From [Eubacterium] siraeum (GTDB lineage Bacteria > Bacillota > Clostridia > Oscillospirales > Ruminococcaceae), in the NCBI GenBank assembly GCA_025150425.1, contig CP102281.1, positions 1,674,001-1,738,000 of the forward strand: 64,000 nucleotides of DNA, in the 5' to 3' direction. A program made the position numbers and the translations under genes. The notes below the pieces were generated by a model that saw only the letters and a list, made by a program, of their open reading frames with translations, was not told where the DNA came from and searched no databases. This document shows, in pieces, positions 25,097-34,284 of this stretch (position 1 is the first letter of the stretch; each line of letters starts with the position of its first letter).

Positions 25097-26254
25097 TTAT
25101 ATTATAACCGGCTTTGAGGTAAATTCGGCACCGCACGGCTGTTTTTTATCAAGCGCCAGTGCGTACAGATTTCCCGCTCTTTCTTCAAGTCTTGCAAAAC
25201 GCTCCGCTTCCGCACTTGTTTTTGCCAGTGCCGAAAGCGATGTGTCCACAGGCAGCTTATGCTCCCCTGCGGCAAGTATTTCCCTGCCCTTTGAATTCAT
25301 TCCCAGTATCCTCGCATAAGCGGGAGGATTTTTAAGTTCGTTTCCCGTTATGCCTAAGAATGCACACAGCACAAGTCTGCGTATTCTTGCCATAGTAAAA
25401 TTCTTTGATTTTATCATAAGCAGCAGCTGCGGAAGTGAAACCGCCGTGCGTACCGCCTTATATATCCTGCTGTCCATTCCGCCCGTGCCGTTGGGAAGCC
25501 GTTCAAATTCCGACTTTGACATAGTGCGTAGCTTTGCAAGGATTGCCGTTTCGATATTTTCAATATGTGCGAAATTCTCATAATCGGCAAAATCGGTATA
25601 TGTGCTTACGTCTTCACCCGCACTCAGCATTTTTCTGAGCCTTGATGCACTGATTACCGTATCACTGCCCTCGTCACTGTCGTGTGCCGCTCCGCTCCTC
25701 ATTACCGTGACCGGCTTTATCATACCGCCCAGCTTGTCAAGCGCACGGATATATTCGACCGCCAGCGTGTTGTTTGGCTCTGTAAGCGTTTGCACAACAT
25801 CGGGCGTATAATTCTTCTCGACCGTCTGCTTCAGTGCCGCAGGATACGAAGCACCTTTACGCATAAGGCTGAAAAACTCATCGTTCTGCACCGCATATTC
25901 AACAGCTCCTGCCGCCTCCTCAAGCACAGAAACATCACCGCATTCACTGCCGAAGCTCAGCATATTGACACAACCGAGCGAATCGGCAATACGGCAAGCC
26001 CCCATAGCAAAATGCTCCGCACTCGACAGTGCAAACGGAGTAGGCAGTTCGACCACCAGATCCGCACCTCCCATAAGTGCGGCTCTCGCTCTCGCATATT
26101 TATCCGCAAGCGCAACATCGCCCCTCTGTGTGAAATTTCCGCTCATAACGCATACGATATGAGTTGCGCCGTGCTGTAAACGGGTTTGCTCTATGTGATA
26201 TTTATGTCCGTTGTGGAACGGATTGTATTCGCATATAATTGCCGCTGTTTTCAT
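25097..26254 (-). CDS. tmcAL: tRNA(Met) cytidine acetate ligase
   Basis: Acetylates the wobble cytidine of elongator tRNA-Met using acetate and ATP (YlbM family). It is 385 residues, with the nucleotidyltransferase motif ICEYNPFHNGHKYHI at the N-terminus, VCVMSGNFTQRGD, and a helical C-terminal part with ISASRLRKML. It normally stands near small house-keeping genes; here it leads directly into murL. Confidence 0.93.
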   Translation of the reverse strand: MKTAAIICEYNPFHNGHKYHIEQTRLQHGATHIVCVMSGNFTQRGDVALADKYARARAALMGGADLVVELPTPFALSSAEHFAMGACRIADSLGCVNMLSFGSECGDVSVLEEAAGAVEYAVQNDEFFSLMRKGASYPAALKQTVEKNYTPDVVQTLTEPNNTLAVEYIRALDKLGGMIKPVTVMRSGAAHDSDEGSDTVISASRLRKMLSAGEDVSTYTDFADYENFAHIENIETAILAKLRTMSKSEFERLPNGTGGMDSRIYKAVRTAVSLPQLLLMIKSKNFTMARIRRLVLCAFLGITGNELKNPPAYARILGMNSKGREILAAGEHKLPVDTSLSALAKTSAEAERFARLEERAGNLYALALDKKQPCGAEFTSKPVII

Positions 26255-26282
26255 TGTGTATCGTTATCCTTTTAAGTCAAAT

Positions 26283-26885
26283 TTACTTTCTGCTGTATCT
26301 GAAGTCGCACATATCAGCACCCTCAGCTATAGTTTTGGTTCTTGTGAGCTTCATATCCATAATGTCCGCAAGAACATAGTCCATACGGCACAGATACTGT
26401 GCGAGTTCGGGACAGCCCTCGTCCTTGCACAACTTGCATATACCGCATTCATAATAATCGTAACCGAGATCGTATTCACTGTTTGCAGGCAGAATATCGA
26501 CCACCCAGTCGTTTTCATATTTTCTCTTGTGGCTTTCTTCCGACCACGCAAGACGTCCGGGCATCTTCTTTTCGTCAAGATAACTGTCTACATTCCCTAC
26601 AGCTTTGTGAAACAGCTTTGAAGCACATAATCCGTCTTTTAATATTTCGTAATTCTCTTCCGCCGTCTTTCCTGTACTGCGGTTCATAGCGATAAAATAC
26701 GCACCCATCATATAAGAGCTCATCAGCTTTGACTTGCCGATGTCTTTTGCACGGGCAACTACCGCCTTATGCTCGGTAAAAATCTTCTTCGCCATATCTT
26801 TCGGAAAATTCCGTCTTTCAAGCTCAGCCTTTACTGCGCTGTGATAAAAATGACTGAGAATTCTCACGTTGAACGAATAGTTCAT
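26283..26885 (-). CDS. L-2-amino-thiazoline-4-carboxylic acid hydrolase-like protein
   Basis: A 200-residue protein of the ATC-hydrolase-like family (PF14196 type). The conserved C-terminal end LTRTKTIAEGADMCDFRY is visible, and a cysteine-rich segment (YECGICKLCKDEGC) lies near residue 145. Most members annotated this way have not been tested on the substrate. GGCAAGG upstream serves as a weak ribosome site. It is 28 bp before tmcAL and may be the first gene of the tmcAL-murL-murD transcript. A second family member is at 53322-53930. Confidence 0.75.
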   Translation of the reverse strand: MNYSFNVRILSHFYHSAVKAELERRNFPKDMAKKIFTEHKAVVARAKDIGKSKLMSSYMMGAYFIAMNRSTGKTAEENYEILKDGLCASKLFHKAVGNVDSYLDEKKMPGRLAWSEESHKRKYENDWVVDILPANSEYDLGYDYYECGICKLCKDEGCPELAQYLCRMDYVLADIMDMKLTRTKTIAEGADMCDFRYSRK

Positions 26886-26998
26886 TTGTTTTTACCTTGC
26901 CTTTCTTAAAACACTTTATATTTCCAACAATCAATATTTGTTGTTTAATGTCTGTTGTATCACTGCTCCCCGACCGTACGCCGTACTTCAGCCCCTCA

Positions 26999-27019
26999 CC
27001 GACTTTTTAAAAAGGTCGG
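26999..27019. terminator. Possible bidirectional hairpin after polC
   Basis: CCGACTTTTTAAAAAGGTCGG: a stem of CCGAC/GTCGG around an A/T core, about 130 bp downstream of the polC stop. It may end the polC transcript. Confidence 0.4.
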
Positions 27020-27147
27020 AACTTGAAGCGGCTCACAGCCGTCCGCCGTTTTGCTATCCTGCGTATAGCTGAAACTGCTCTAAAGGCGGAATTGTCTGCG
27101 GTGACTCGCCGCAAGGTCGGAATTTGGAGCGGCTCACAGCCGCCCGC
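27014..27147. repeat. Three tandem GC-rich palindromic repeat units after polC
   Basis: Units at 27014-27047, 27085-27112 and 27115-27147 share the pattern GG(T/C)CGGAA..TG.AGCGGCTCACAGCCG.CCGC; the first and third are nearly identical and each holds a GCGGCTCACAGCCG hairpin. The third abuts the polC stop at 27148. A fourth unit lies at 40215-40247, touching the stop of the second cellulase gene. Confidence 0.75.
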
Positions 27148-30100
27148 TTAGAAGAATGAAATCTGTGCGGATTGAGGGAGATCCCCGAATACATTCATAT
27201 CATACAGCTTGCTGAGAACGGTGCTGTTTATACCTGATTGTGCCTGAATATCCTCAAGGCAGATGAAATCTCCCTTGTCGATAACTTCCTTGAGTTTGAT
27301 TGCGGCGTTTTCACCACAGCCCTCTACCGCAAGGAACGGCAGACGGAGGTTTCCGTCCTCTATCGCATAAGTTGTCGCCCTCGACTTCTTATAGTCAACA
27401 GGCAGGAACGTGATACCTCTGAGCATCATTTCATATATCAGCAGCAGTGCGTCAAGCATACCCTTGTCTTTTGCAGTAGCCTCCGGGTTTGACTGAATAA
27501 GCTGTATCTTGTTTCTGACACTCTCCTTACCGCCGAGAACCGTCTTTACATCAATATTTTCAGTGTGCTTTGTAAGTACCGCAGAATAGAATTCCGACGG
27601 ATAATAGACCTTGAACCAGCACAGCTTTACAGCACCGGTTACATAAGCGGCGGCGTGCGCCTTAGGGAACATGTACTTTATCTTCTTACAGCTTTCGATA
27701 TACCACTGCGGTACATTGTTTTCTTCAAATGCCTTGTATATATCCTCGTTGAACAGCTTCTTGGCATTACCCTTACGGGTTATCTCCATTATCTTGAATG
27801 CGAGCTTCGGCTCAAGACCCTGATGCATAAGATAAACCATAATATCATCACGGCAACCGATAACCTCTGAAATCGTGCATATTCCGTCCGAAATAAGCTC
27901 CTGTGCGTTTCCGAGCCATACGTCAGTACCGTGCGACAGGCCCGAGATCTGTAAAAGGTCGGAGAATTTCTTCGGCTGTGCGTCCTTAAGCATCTGCAGT
28001 GTAAACGGTGTGCCGAATTCGGGGATACCGTATGTACCGCTTGAAACGCCGAGATCCTCCTCCTTTATGCCGAGCGGCTCTGTCGAGGTGAACAGTTCCA
28101 TGACCTTAGGATCGCTCGTCGGAACATCCGCTATCTTTATACCCGTCATATCCTCAAGGTGCTTATACAACGTCGGCACATCGTGTCCGAGTTCATCTAG
28201 TTTAAGTATAGTATCGTGCAGTGCGTGGAAGTCGAAGTGCGTTGTGATCATATCGCTCTCCGTCTTGTCCGCCGGGTGCTGAACCGCCGTAAAGTCATAA
28301 ACCTCATAATCGCTCGGCACTACGACCATTCCGCCGGGGTGCTGTGACGTTGTTCTCTTAACGCCTGTACAGCCTGCCGCAAGACGTGATATTTCGGCGG
28401 AATTTGCCGTCATACCCTTCTTTTCAAGCCACTTGCGTACAAAGCCTTCCGCAGTCTTTTCCTGTACAGCTGAAATAGTACCCGCCTTGAAAACGTGATC
28501 CTTACCGAACAGTTCTTCGGTATATCTGTGTACCTTTCCCTGTACCTCGCCCGAGAAGTTAAGGTCAATATCAGGCGACTTATCGCCGTCAAATCCGAGG
28601 AACGTTTCAAACGGTATATCGTGACCGTCACGGATCATATCTATATCGCAGTTGGGGCACTTTTTCGGCGGCAGGTCAAAGCCCGAGCCGTAAGAGCCGT
28701 CAAGAATAAATTCGTTGTGTCGGCACTTGGGGCATCTGTAGTGCGGAGGCAAGGGGTTTACCTCGGAGATACCTGCCATTATGGCAACTACCGATGAACC
28801 TACCGAGCCTCGTGAGCCGACAAGATAACCGTTCTTTTCCGAGAATGCAACCAGCTTCTGCGCTATCATATACAGTACGGCGAATCCGTGCTTTATGATT
28901 GAGTCAAGTTCCTTCTTGAGTCGCTTTTCAACTGTTTCCGGCAGATCGTCACCGTACCATGCGTGCGCTCTGTCCCAGCAAAGCTGCTGTAATTCTTCGT
29001 CTGCACCGTCAATGTGAGGAGTATATGTGCCTGTGGGGATAGGCCGTACCACCTCGATCATATCGGCGATTCTGTTCGTGTTTGTAATAACGACTTCCTT
29101 CGCCTTTTCTTCACCGAGATAAGCGAATTCCTCAAGCATTTCATCGGTAGTTCTGAAATAAAGCGGCGGCTGATTTGCGAAGTCCTCATAGCCCTGTCCT
29201 GCCTGCAGCACTTCACGGAATACAGCGTCCTCAGGGTCTTTGAAATGCACATCACAGGTAGCTACTACCGGCTTTCCGAGCCTGTCGCCAAGCTGCACTA
29301 TAGCACGGTTGAGATCTCTCAGATCTTCTTCACTGCTTACCTTGCCGTTTCTAAGAAGGAACATATTATTGCCGATAGGCTGTATCTCAAGATAATCATA
29401 GAACGATGCGATTTCCTCTATCTTCTCCTGCGATTCCTTTTCAAGTATCGCCCTGAAAAGCTCGCCCGCCTCGCACGCGCTTCCTATGATAAGTCCCTCT
29501 CTGTACTGCGACAGCAGGGATTTCGGTATTCTCGGCTTTTTATAGAAATAATCAAGGTTCGATGCGGAAATAAGTCTGTATAGATTTTTCAGACCGACCT
29601 TGTTCTTTACAAGAATTATCTGGTGATATGTAGGCAGCTTCTTTATATCCACGCTTCCGAATGCCGTGTTGAAATCGCCTATGTATTCAAGCTTTGCGGT
29701 CTTTCTTGTATCGTTTACTATGTGCATATATATCATGCACAGCATTTCTGCGTCCGCAACCGCTCTGTGATGGTCAAAGTCGCCCAGCTTGAAATACTTT
29801 GCTATAGTATCAAGCTTATAGTTCTTGATACCCTTGAGTGCCGCCTTTGCAATACTCAGCGTATCGACTACAGGATTATCAAAGCTCTTTTCCATTCTTG
29901 CGGCGGCACTTCTGATAAACGACACGTCAAACTTTGCGTTATGTGCGCAGACCGGAGAATTGCCGCAGAAAGCCATAAAGTCGCTGACCGCAACATCCTC
30001 GGTCGGAGCGTCGGCTACCATATCGTCCGTGATACCCGTAAGTTCCGTGATATTTGACGGTATCGGCATCATCGGATTTACAAATGTCGAGAATCGTTCA

Positions 30101-31965
30101 ACTATCTCCATATTACGCAGCTTTACCGCACCTATTTCGGTTATACGCTCATTTGCGGGATGAAGTCCCGTTGTTTCTATGTCAAATACGATTATATCGT
30201 CCTCAATTTTTACATTGTCACACCCGTCAACAACTGCATTTCCGTCATTTACAAAGTATGCCTCAAGACCATAAATCACCTTGAAGTCGGGATCGTCCTT
30301 GTTTATCTTCTCAACGGTATTCATAGCCTCAGGATATGCCTGTGCGTTGCCGTGGTCGGTTATAGCTACCGCCTTGTGGCCCCATGCGTGAGCCTGCTTT
30401 ACAAGCACTGACGGAGCTGTAACTGCATCCATATCCGACATATTGGTATGCATATGAAGCTCTACTCTCTTTTCAGGAGCATTGTCCTGCTTCGGCTTTA
30501 CCTCGACAAGCATTACCGACTGCGGATTAAAGCAGTTGCAGTGCAGAAAATCGTCAGCCTTATAACTGCCGTTCGCAAGTATCTTTGCACCGTTCTGAAT
30601 AAAGCTGTAGCTGTCAAGCTTTGTATTATAAACGAACAGCTTCATTATCATAGATGAAGTCCTGTCGCTGAATGCGGCTGTGATTATCGTTGACTTTCCG
30701 CTCTTGGTTTCCTTCTTCTCGACATTGAAGATCTCACCCCATACGGTAACGTTGTCACGCTCCGTCATTATGCTTGCCATCTCAACAGGAGCGTCATTTA
30801 TCGGCTTGCCCATTACAAGCTTTGCCTTACTGCCGAAATGCGTGGTTTCAAACATCAGATCCATTTCCTCAGGCTCTGCAAACACGTTTGCCTTTGTCAT
30901 TGCAGGAGCGGCAGGCGCATTTCCTCCCTGTGAAGAAGGCTTTGGCGCAGGTGTTTTCATAGTGTAATCATCACGCAGTGAAACCTGCATTATATCCGTA
31001 GGATTGAACTGCATCTCATTTGCGAATGTGTCAAGCTTATAACTGCCGTGCATAACAAAAACCGCACCGTCTTCAAGAAAATCGTAATCGTCGATAATCT
31101 CGGTCTTAGCGAACAGCTTTACAGGTATCCTGCCCGTATCGTCGCAAAGCGATGCCGTAATTATTGTGTAAACGCCGTTTCTTGTATCCTTATGCTCGAC
31201 ATCGGTAAGCTCGCCCCATACCGTGACGCTGTCGCTTTCTTCGCCCAGTGACTTCAGCGACTGAGGAGTTTCGGTTATCTCGTTTCCGAGATATAAAAGT
31301 CCGTCCGTGTTCAGCTTATCCTCAAGGTATGCAAGCGTTATCTTGCCGGGACGCTTTCTCGGCTCGGGTCTTGATTTCTTACCTCTGGAGCTTTTGCTCT
31401 CGCTTGCACGCTCTGCCGCTTTTCTGTCGATCTCATCAAAATCCGGAAGCGGCTGTGCCGACAATTCCTCATAATATCTTTCGTCAAGGTCTGCATAACC
31501 TACTGTCGCATTTTCGCTGAATTTTACCGTGACAGCCTTAGAAAACACACCCTTTGTAAACTTCTCTATTTCCTTGTCTATCTTCTCGCTGTACAGAAGG
31601 TCAATTCCGCCGTGCATAAGCGTAAACTCAAATGTATCTCCGTCGTCGCTTATCTCGGAATCGTCCATATATCCGTTAATAACGCCGTGCGACGGCTTCA
31701 ATATCTGAATAATGTCATAAAGATATGACGGGCTGAACAGTTCAGGTGCATATTTCGGATAAATCTTTACCGACGGTACACCGAGATACTTTTTTATCGC
31801 ATTGCCCGTTTCGGCAAGCACGCTGTACGGTATCAGTTCATCCGCTTCAAGCTGAAGTATCATGCTCTTATCCGCTTCGTCACACAGTATCGACAGCAGT
31901 CGTGCGTCCGCTGTCTGCTGAGGCATTTCAACCCTGTCAAGAATTTCTTTTAAAATGGCAGCCAT
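27148..31965 (-). CDS. polC: DNA polymerase III alpha subunit, PolC type, with a duplicated OB-fold
   Basis: Main replicative polymerase of low-GC Gram-positives. It is 1605 residues, longer than the usual 1430-1470. Order: N-terminal domain (1-165), charged linker, OB-fold 1 (about 244-330), Pro/Ala-rich linker, OB-fold 2 (about 402-489), PHP part (from 501, RVELHMHTNMSDMDAV), 3'-5' exonuclease with IIVFDIETTG (591-600), then the polymerase with zinc cysteines (CPKC ... CPNC), GSRGSVGSSV and PDIDLNFSG. The two OB-folds are clearly alike (TVWGE ... NG or DG ... GSYK ... FNP). It follows ispG by 14 bp in the usual cluster. Confidence 0.95.
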   Translation of the reverse strand: MAAILKEILDRVEMPQQTADARLLSILCDEADKSMILQLEADELIPYSVLAETGNAIKKYLGVPSVKIYPKYAPELFSPSYLYDIIQILKPSHGVINGYMDDSEISDDGDTFEFTLMHGGIDLLYSEKIDKEIEKFTKGVFSKAVTVKFSENATVGYADLDERYYEELSAQPLPDFDEIDRKAAERASESKSSRGKKSRPEPRKRPGKITLAYLEDKLNTDGLLYLGNEITETPQSLKSLGEESDSVTVWGELTDVEHKDTRNGVYTIITASLCDDTGRIPVKLFAKTEIIDDYDFLEDGAVFVMHGSYKLDTFANEMQFNPTDIMQVSLRDDYTMKTPAPKPSSQGGNAPAAPAMTKANVFAEPEEMDLMFETTHFGSKAKLVMGKPINDAPVEMASIMTERDNVTVWGEIFNVEKKETKSGKSTIITAAFSDRTSSMIMKLFVYNTKLDSYSFIQNGAKILANGSYKADDFLHCNCFNPQSVMLVEVKPKQDNAPEKRVELHMHTNMSDMDAVTAPSVLVKQAHAWGHKAVAITDHGNAQAYPEAMNTVEKINKDDPDFKVIYGLEAYFVNDGNAVVDGCDNVKIEDDIIVFDIETTGLHPANERITEIGAVKLRNMEIVERFSTFVNPMMPIPSNITELTGITDDMVADAPTEDVAVSDFMAFCGNSPVCAHNAKFDVSFIRSAAARMEKSFDNPVVDTLSIAKAALKGIKNYKLDTIAKYFKLGDFDHHRAVADAEMLCMIYMHIVNDTRKTAKLEYIGDFNTAFGSVDIKKLPTYHQIILVKNKVGLKNLYRLISASNLDYFYKKPRIPKSLLSQYREGLIIGSACEAGELFRAILEKESQEKIEEIASFYDYLEIQPIGNNMFLLRNGKVSSEEDLRDLNRAIVQLGDRLGKPVVATCDVHFKDPEDAVFREVLQAGQGYEDFANQPPLYFRTTDEMLEEFAYLGEEKAKEVVITNTNRIADMIEVVRPIPTGTYTPHIDGADEELQQLCWDRAHAWYGDDLPETVEKRLKKELDSIIKHGFAVLYMIAQKLVAFSEKNGYLVGSRGSVGSSVVAIMAGISEVNPLPPHYRCPKCRHNEFILDGSYGSGFDLPPKKCPNCDIDMIRDGHDIPFETFLGFDGDKSPDIDLNFSGEVQGKVHRYTEELFGKDHVFKAGTISAVQEKTAEGFVRKWLEKKGMTANSAEISRLAAGCTGVKRTTSQHPGGMVVVPSDYEVYDFTAVQHPADKTESDMITTHFDFHALHDTILKLDELGHDVPTLYKHLEDMTGIKIADVPTSDPKVMELFTSTEPLGIKEEDLGVSSGTYGIPEFGTPFTLQMLKDAQPKKFSDLLQISGLSHGTDVWLGNAQELISDGICTISEVIGCRDDIMVYLMHQGLEPKLAFKIMEITRKGNAKKLFNEDIYKAFEENNVPQWYIESCKKIKYMFPKAHAAAYVTGAVKLCWFKVYYPSEFYSAVLTKHTENIDVKTVLGGKESVRNKIQLIQSNPEATAKDKGMLDALLLIYEMMLRGITFLPVDYKKSRATTYAIEDGNLRLPFLAVEGCGENAAIKLKEVIDKGDFICLEDIQAQSGINSTVLSKLYDMNVFGDLPQSAQISFF

Positions 31966-31979
31966 TTATTTCACGTTCC

Positions 31980-33035
31980 TCATAATTTTTCTTTGTTGCC
32001 GAGCATCACGCCGACCTCGTCCATAAGTTCGTCAACCAGCTTTTCCTCAGGTACTCTGCGTATAACCTCGCCCTTTTTGAAGATTATACCCTCGCCCTTT
32101 GCGCCGGCGATGCCTATATCGGCCTCTCTCGCTTCTCCGGGACCGTTTACGACACAGCCCATTACAGCTATCTTTATATCGGCTGTTATATCTCTTGTAC
32201 GCTGTTCAACCTGCTTTGCTATAGAAATAAGGTCGATTCCCGTTCTGCCGCAGGTGGGGCAGGAAACTATCCTCACACCGCCGCCTATGCCTACTGCTTT
32301 AAGTATATCCTTTGCGGCATATATTTCTTCTACAGGGTCGGCTGTCAGCGATACTCTTATCGTATCCCCGATACCGTCAAGGAGCAGTGAGCCTATTCCC
32401 GCCGCCGACTTGATTATACCCATACGGGCTGTGCCTGCCTCGGTCACTCCGAGGTGCAGAGGATAATCATACATTTCGTGTATCAGACGATAGCTCTCCG
32501 TCATCAGCTTGACATCCGACGATTTGACCGAAAGCACTATATCATCAAAATCAAATTCACGGAGCATTTCCACATGGCGTGAAGCACTTTCTGCCAGTGC
32601 CTGTGCGGTAGGACCGCCGTACTTAGCAAGAAGCTCACGCTCTACCGAGCCGCTGTTCACGCCTATTCTTATAGGAATATTGCGGTTGCGGCAAGCGTCC
32701 GCCACAGCCTTTACCCTGTCCTTATCCCCGATATTTCCCGGATTTATCCTTATCTTGTCAACACCTGCCGCCGCACATTCGAGCGCTATCCTGTAATCAA
32801 AATGTATGTCTGCGACAACGGGTATATTGACCGCATTTTTAAGTGCGTATATAAGTTCCGAGTTTCTCACCGCAGGCACTGCCGTGCGTATTATCTCACA
32901 GCCTGCCTTTTCAAGCTCGATTGCCTGCCTTACATTGCCCTCAACATCGTCCGCAGGTATATTCAGCATCGACTGTATATATATATGCTCTCCTCCGAGA
33001 GTGAGATTTCCGACTTTAACTTTCTTCTTACTCAT
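31980..33035 (-). CDS. ispG: 4-hydroxy-3-methylbut-2-en-1-yl diphosphate synthase
   Basis: Reductive step of the MEP isoprenoid pathway, an iron-sulphur enzyme. 351 residues; start VKVGNLTLGGEHIYIQSM; Fe-S cysteines in SCPTCGRTGIDLI and GCVVNGPGEAREADIG. It sits 2 bp downstream of rseP in the isoprenoid/membrane cluster with dxr and uppS. Confidence 0.96.
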   Translation of the reverse strand: MSKKKVKVGNLTLGGEHIYIQSMLNIPADDVEGNVRQAIELEKAGCEIIRTAVPAVRNSELIYALKNAVNIPVVADIHFDYRIALECAAAGVDKIRINPGNIGDKDRVKAVADACRNRNIPIRIGVNSGSVERELLAKYGGPTAQALAESASRHVEMLREFDFDDIVLSVKSSDVKLMTESYRLIHEMYDYPLHLGVTEAGTARMGIIKSAAGIGSLLLDGIGDTIRVSLTADPVEEIYAAKDILKAVGIGGGVRIVSCPTCGRTGIDLISIAKQVEQRTRDITADIKIAVMGCVVNGPGEAREADIGIAGAKGEGIIFKKGEVIRRVPEEKLVDELMDEVGVMLGNKEKL

Positions 33036-33036
33036 T

Positions 33037-34269
33037 TTAACCGCCTGTAATTATTCTTACAATATCATTGAATGTTACTATGACCATAAGCACCATAAGC
33101 GCAACGATACCGATAAAATGCACCATTCCCTCATGCTCCGCCTTGACAGGCTTTCCTCTGATAAGCTCTATGAAAAGGAACACAAGTCTGCCGCCGTCCA
33201 TAGCGGGTATCGGCAGAAGATTTACTATGCCTATGTTTATTGCAATCAGCGCCGCCAGCGTCATAAGCGAGCCCCAGCCGAAAGAAGCAACGGTGCTTAC
33301 ACTCTGCACAACGCCGATAGGACCCGACATTTCGTTAAGACCGTATGTGCCGTTGAGCAGATTGCCGAACGAAATCCATATCAGCCTGCCGTATGAAATA
33401 AAGTTTGCACACGCCGCCTGTATAACGTTCACAAAATTATGCCTCTCGCCGTAAACGATAAAGTCGAGATACAGGTTGTTTTCCTCAGACGTATATCCGC
33501 TTTTATATTCATCTGCAATTGCCGCAAACGATTTTGCAAATTCTGCATCGTTCTTTTCAAGCTCCTTGAAAGCCTCTGTATAGCTGTTAGTATCTATATC
33601 GAAATATTCGGTGGGAAGTGCCGCATAGCCCTCTTTTTCACCCACCAGCTTTTTATATTCCGAAATCATTTTTGCATAGGAACGTGACGCAAATTTAACA
33701 TCGTTCAGTTCAACCGTCTGACCGTTTCTCTCAACTACAAAGTCATAGCTGTAATACTGCGAGCCTATACCCCTCGACTGTGAATTTGAAAGCTGGAACG
33801 AAATATCCATCGTTGTATAGATATTCATACCGTTGATTTTCAGTATCTTATCGTTTGCCTGAAGCACAGACGAGCTTATCGCACCCTCCTGAAATCCCGC
33901 AACGACATTGGTCGAAACGCTGTTTGAACATAAAACGGAAATAATACAGAAGATAAATCCGAGAACGAAGTTCATAAACGCACCTGCGGCGATTACAAGT
34001 ATCCTCATCCACACAGGCCTGTTTCTGAAGCTCCTCGGGTCGTCATTTTCAACATCCTCGTCAAGCATGACCGAGCCGCCTATCGGCAGTGCCTTGAACG
34101 CAAACACGGTTTCCCCGATACGCTTTTTGAACAGCTTCGGACCCATTCCTATCGCAAATTCCTTGACCTTCATCTTGCACAGCTTTGCTACCGTGAAATG
34201 TCCGAATTCATGCACAAGTATAATCAAAAAAAACAGAAGTATTCCCAGTAAAATGTTTAGTATGTTCAA
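33037..34269 (-). CDS. rseP: RIP-type site-2 metalloprotease
   Basis: Intramembrane zinc protease of the RseP/RasP family, cleaving membrane-bound anti-sigma factors and signal-peptide remnants. HEFGH (residues 20-24) is the active site, and NLLPIPAMDGGR near residue 355 gives the third ligand. A PDZ region follows the first membrane segments (about 110-200), but it is extended by a charged insert of about 70 residues (Lys/Glu-rich) before the last membrane segments, making the protein 410 residues. Confidence 0.93.
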   Translation of the reverse strand: MNILNILLGILLFFLIILVHEFGHFTVAKLCKMKVKEFAIGMGPKLFKKRIGETVFAFKALPIGGSVMLDEDVENDDPRSFRNRPVWMRILVIAAGAFMNFVLGFIFCIISVLCSNSVSTNVVAGFQEGAISSSVLQANDKILKINGMNIYTTMDISFQLSNSQSRGIGSQYYSYDFVVERNGQTVELNDVKFASRSYAKMISEYKKLVGEKEGYAALPTEYFDIDTNSYTEAFKELEKNDAEFAKSFAAIADEYKSGYTSEENNLYLDFIVYGERHNFVNVIQAACANFISYGRLIWISFGNLLNGTYGLNEMSGPIGVVQSVSTVASFGWGSLMTLAALIAINIGIVNLLPIPAMDGGRLVFLFIELIRGKPVKAEHEGMVHFIGIVALMVLMVIVTFNDIVRIITGG

Positions 34270-34284
34270 AAGTGCCTCCTTATT

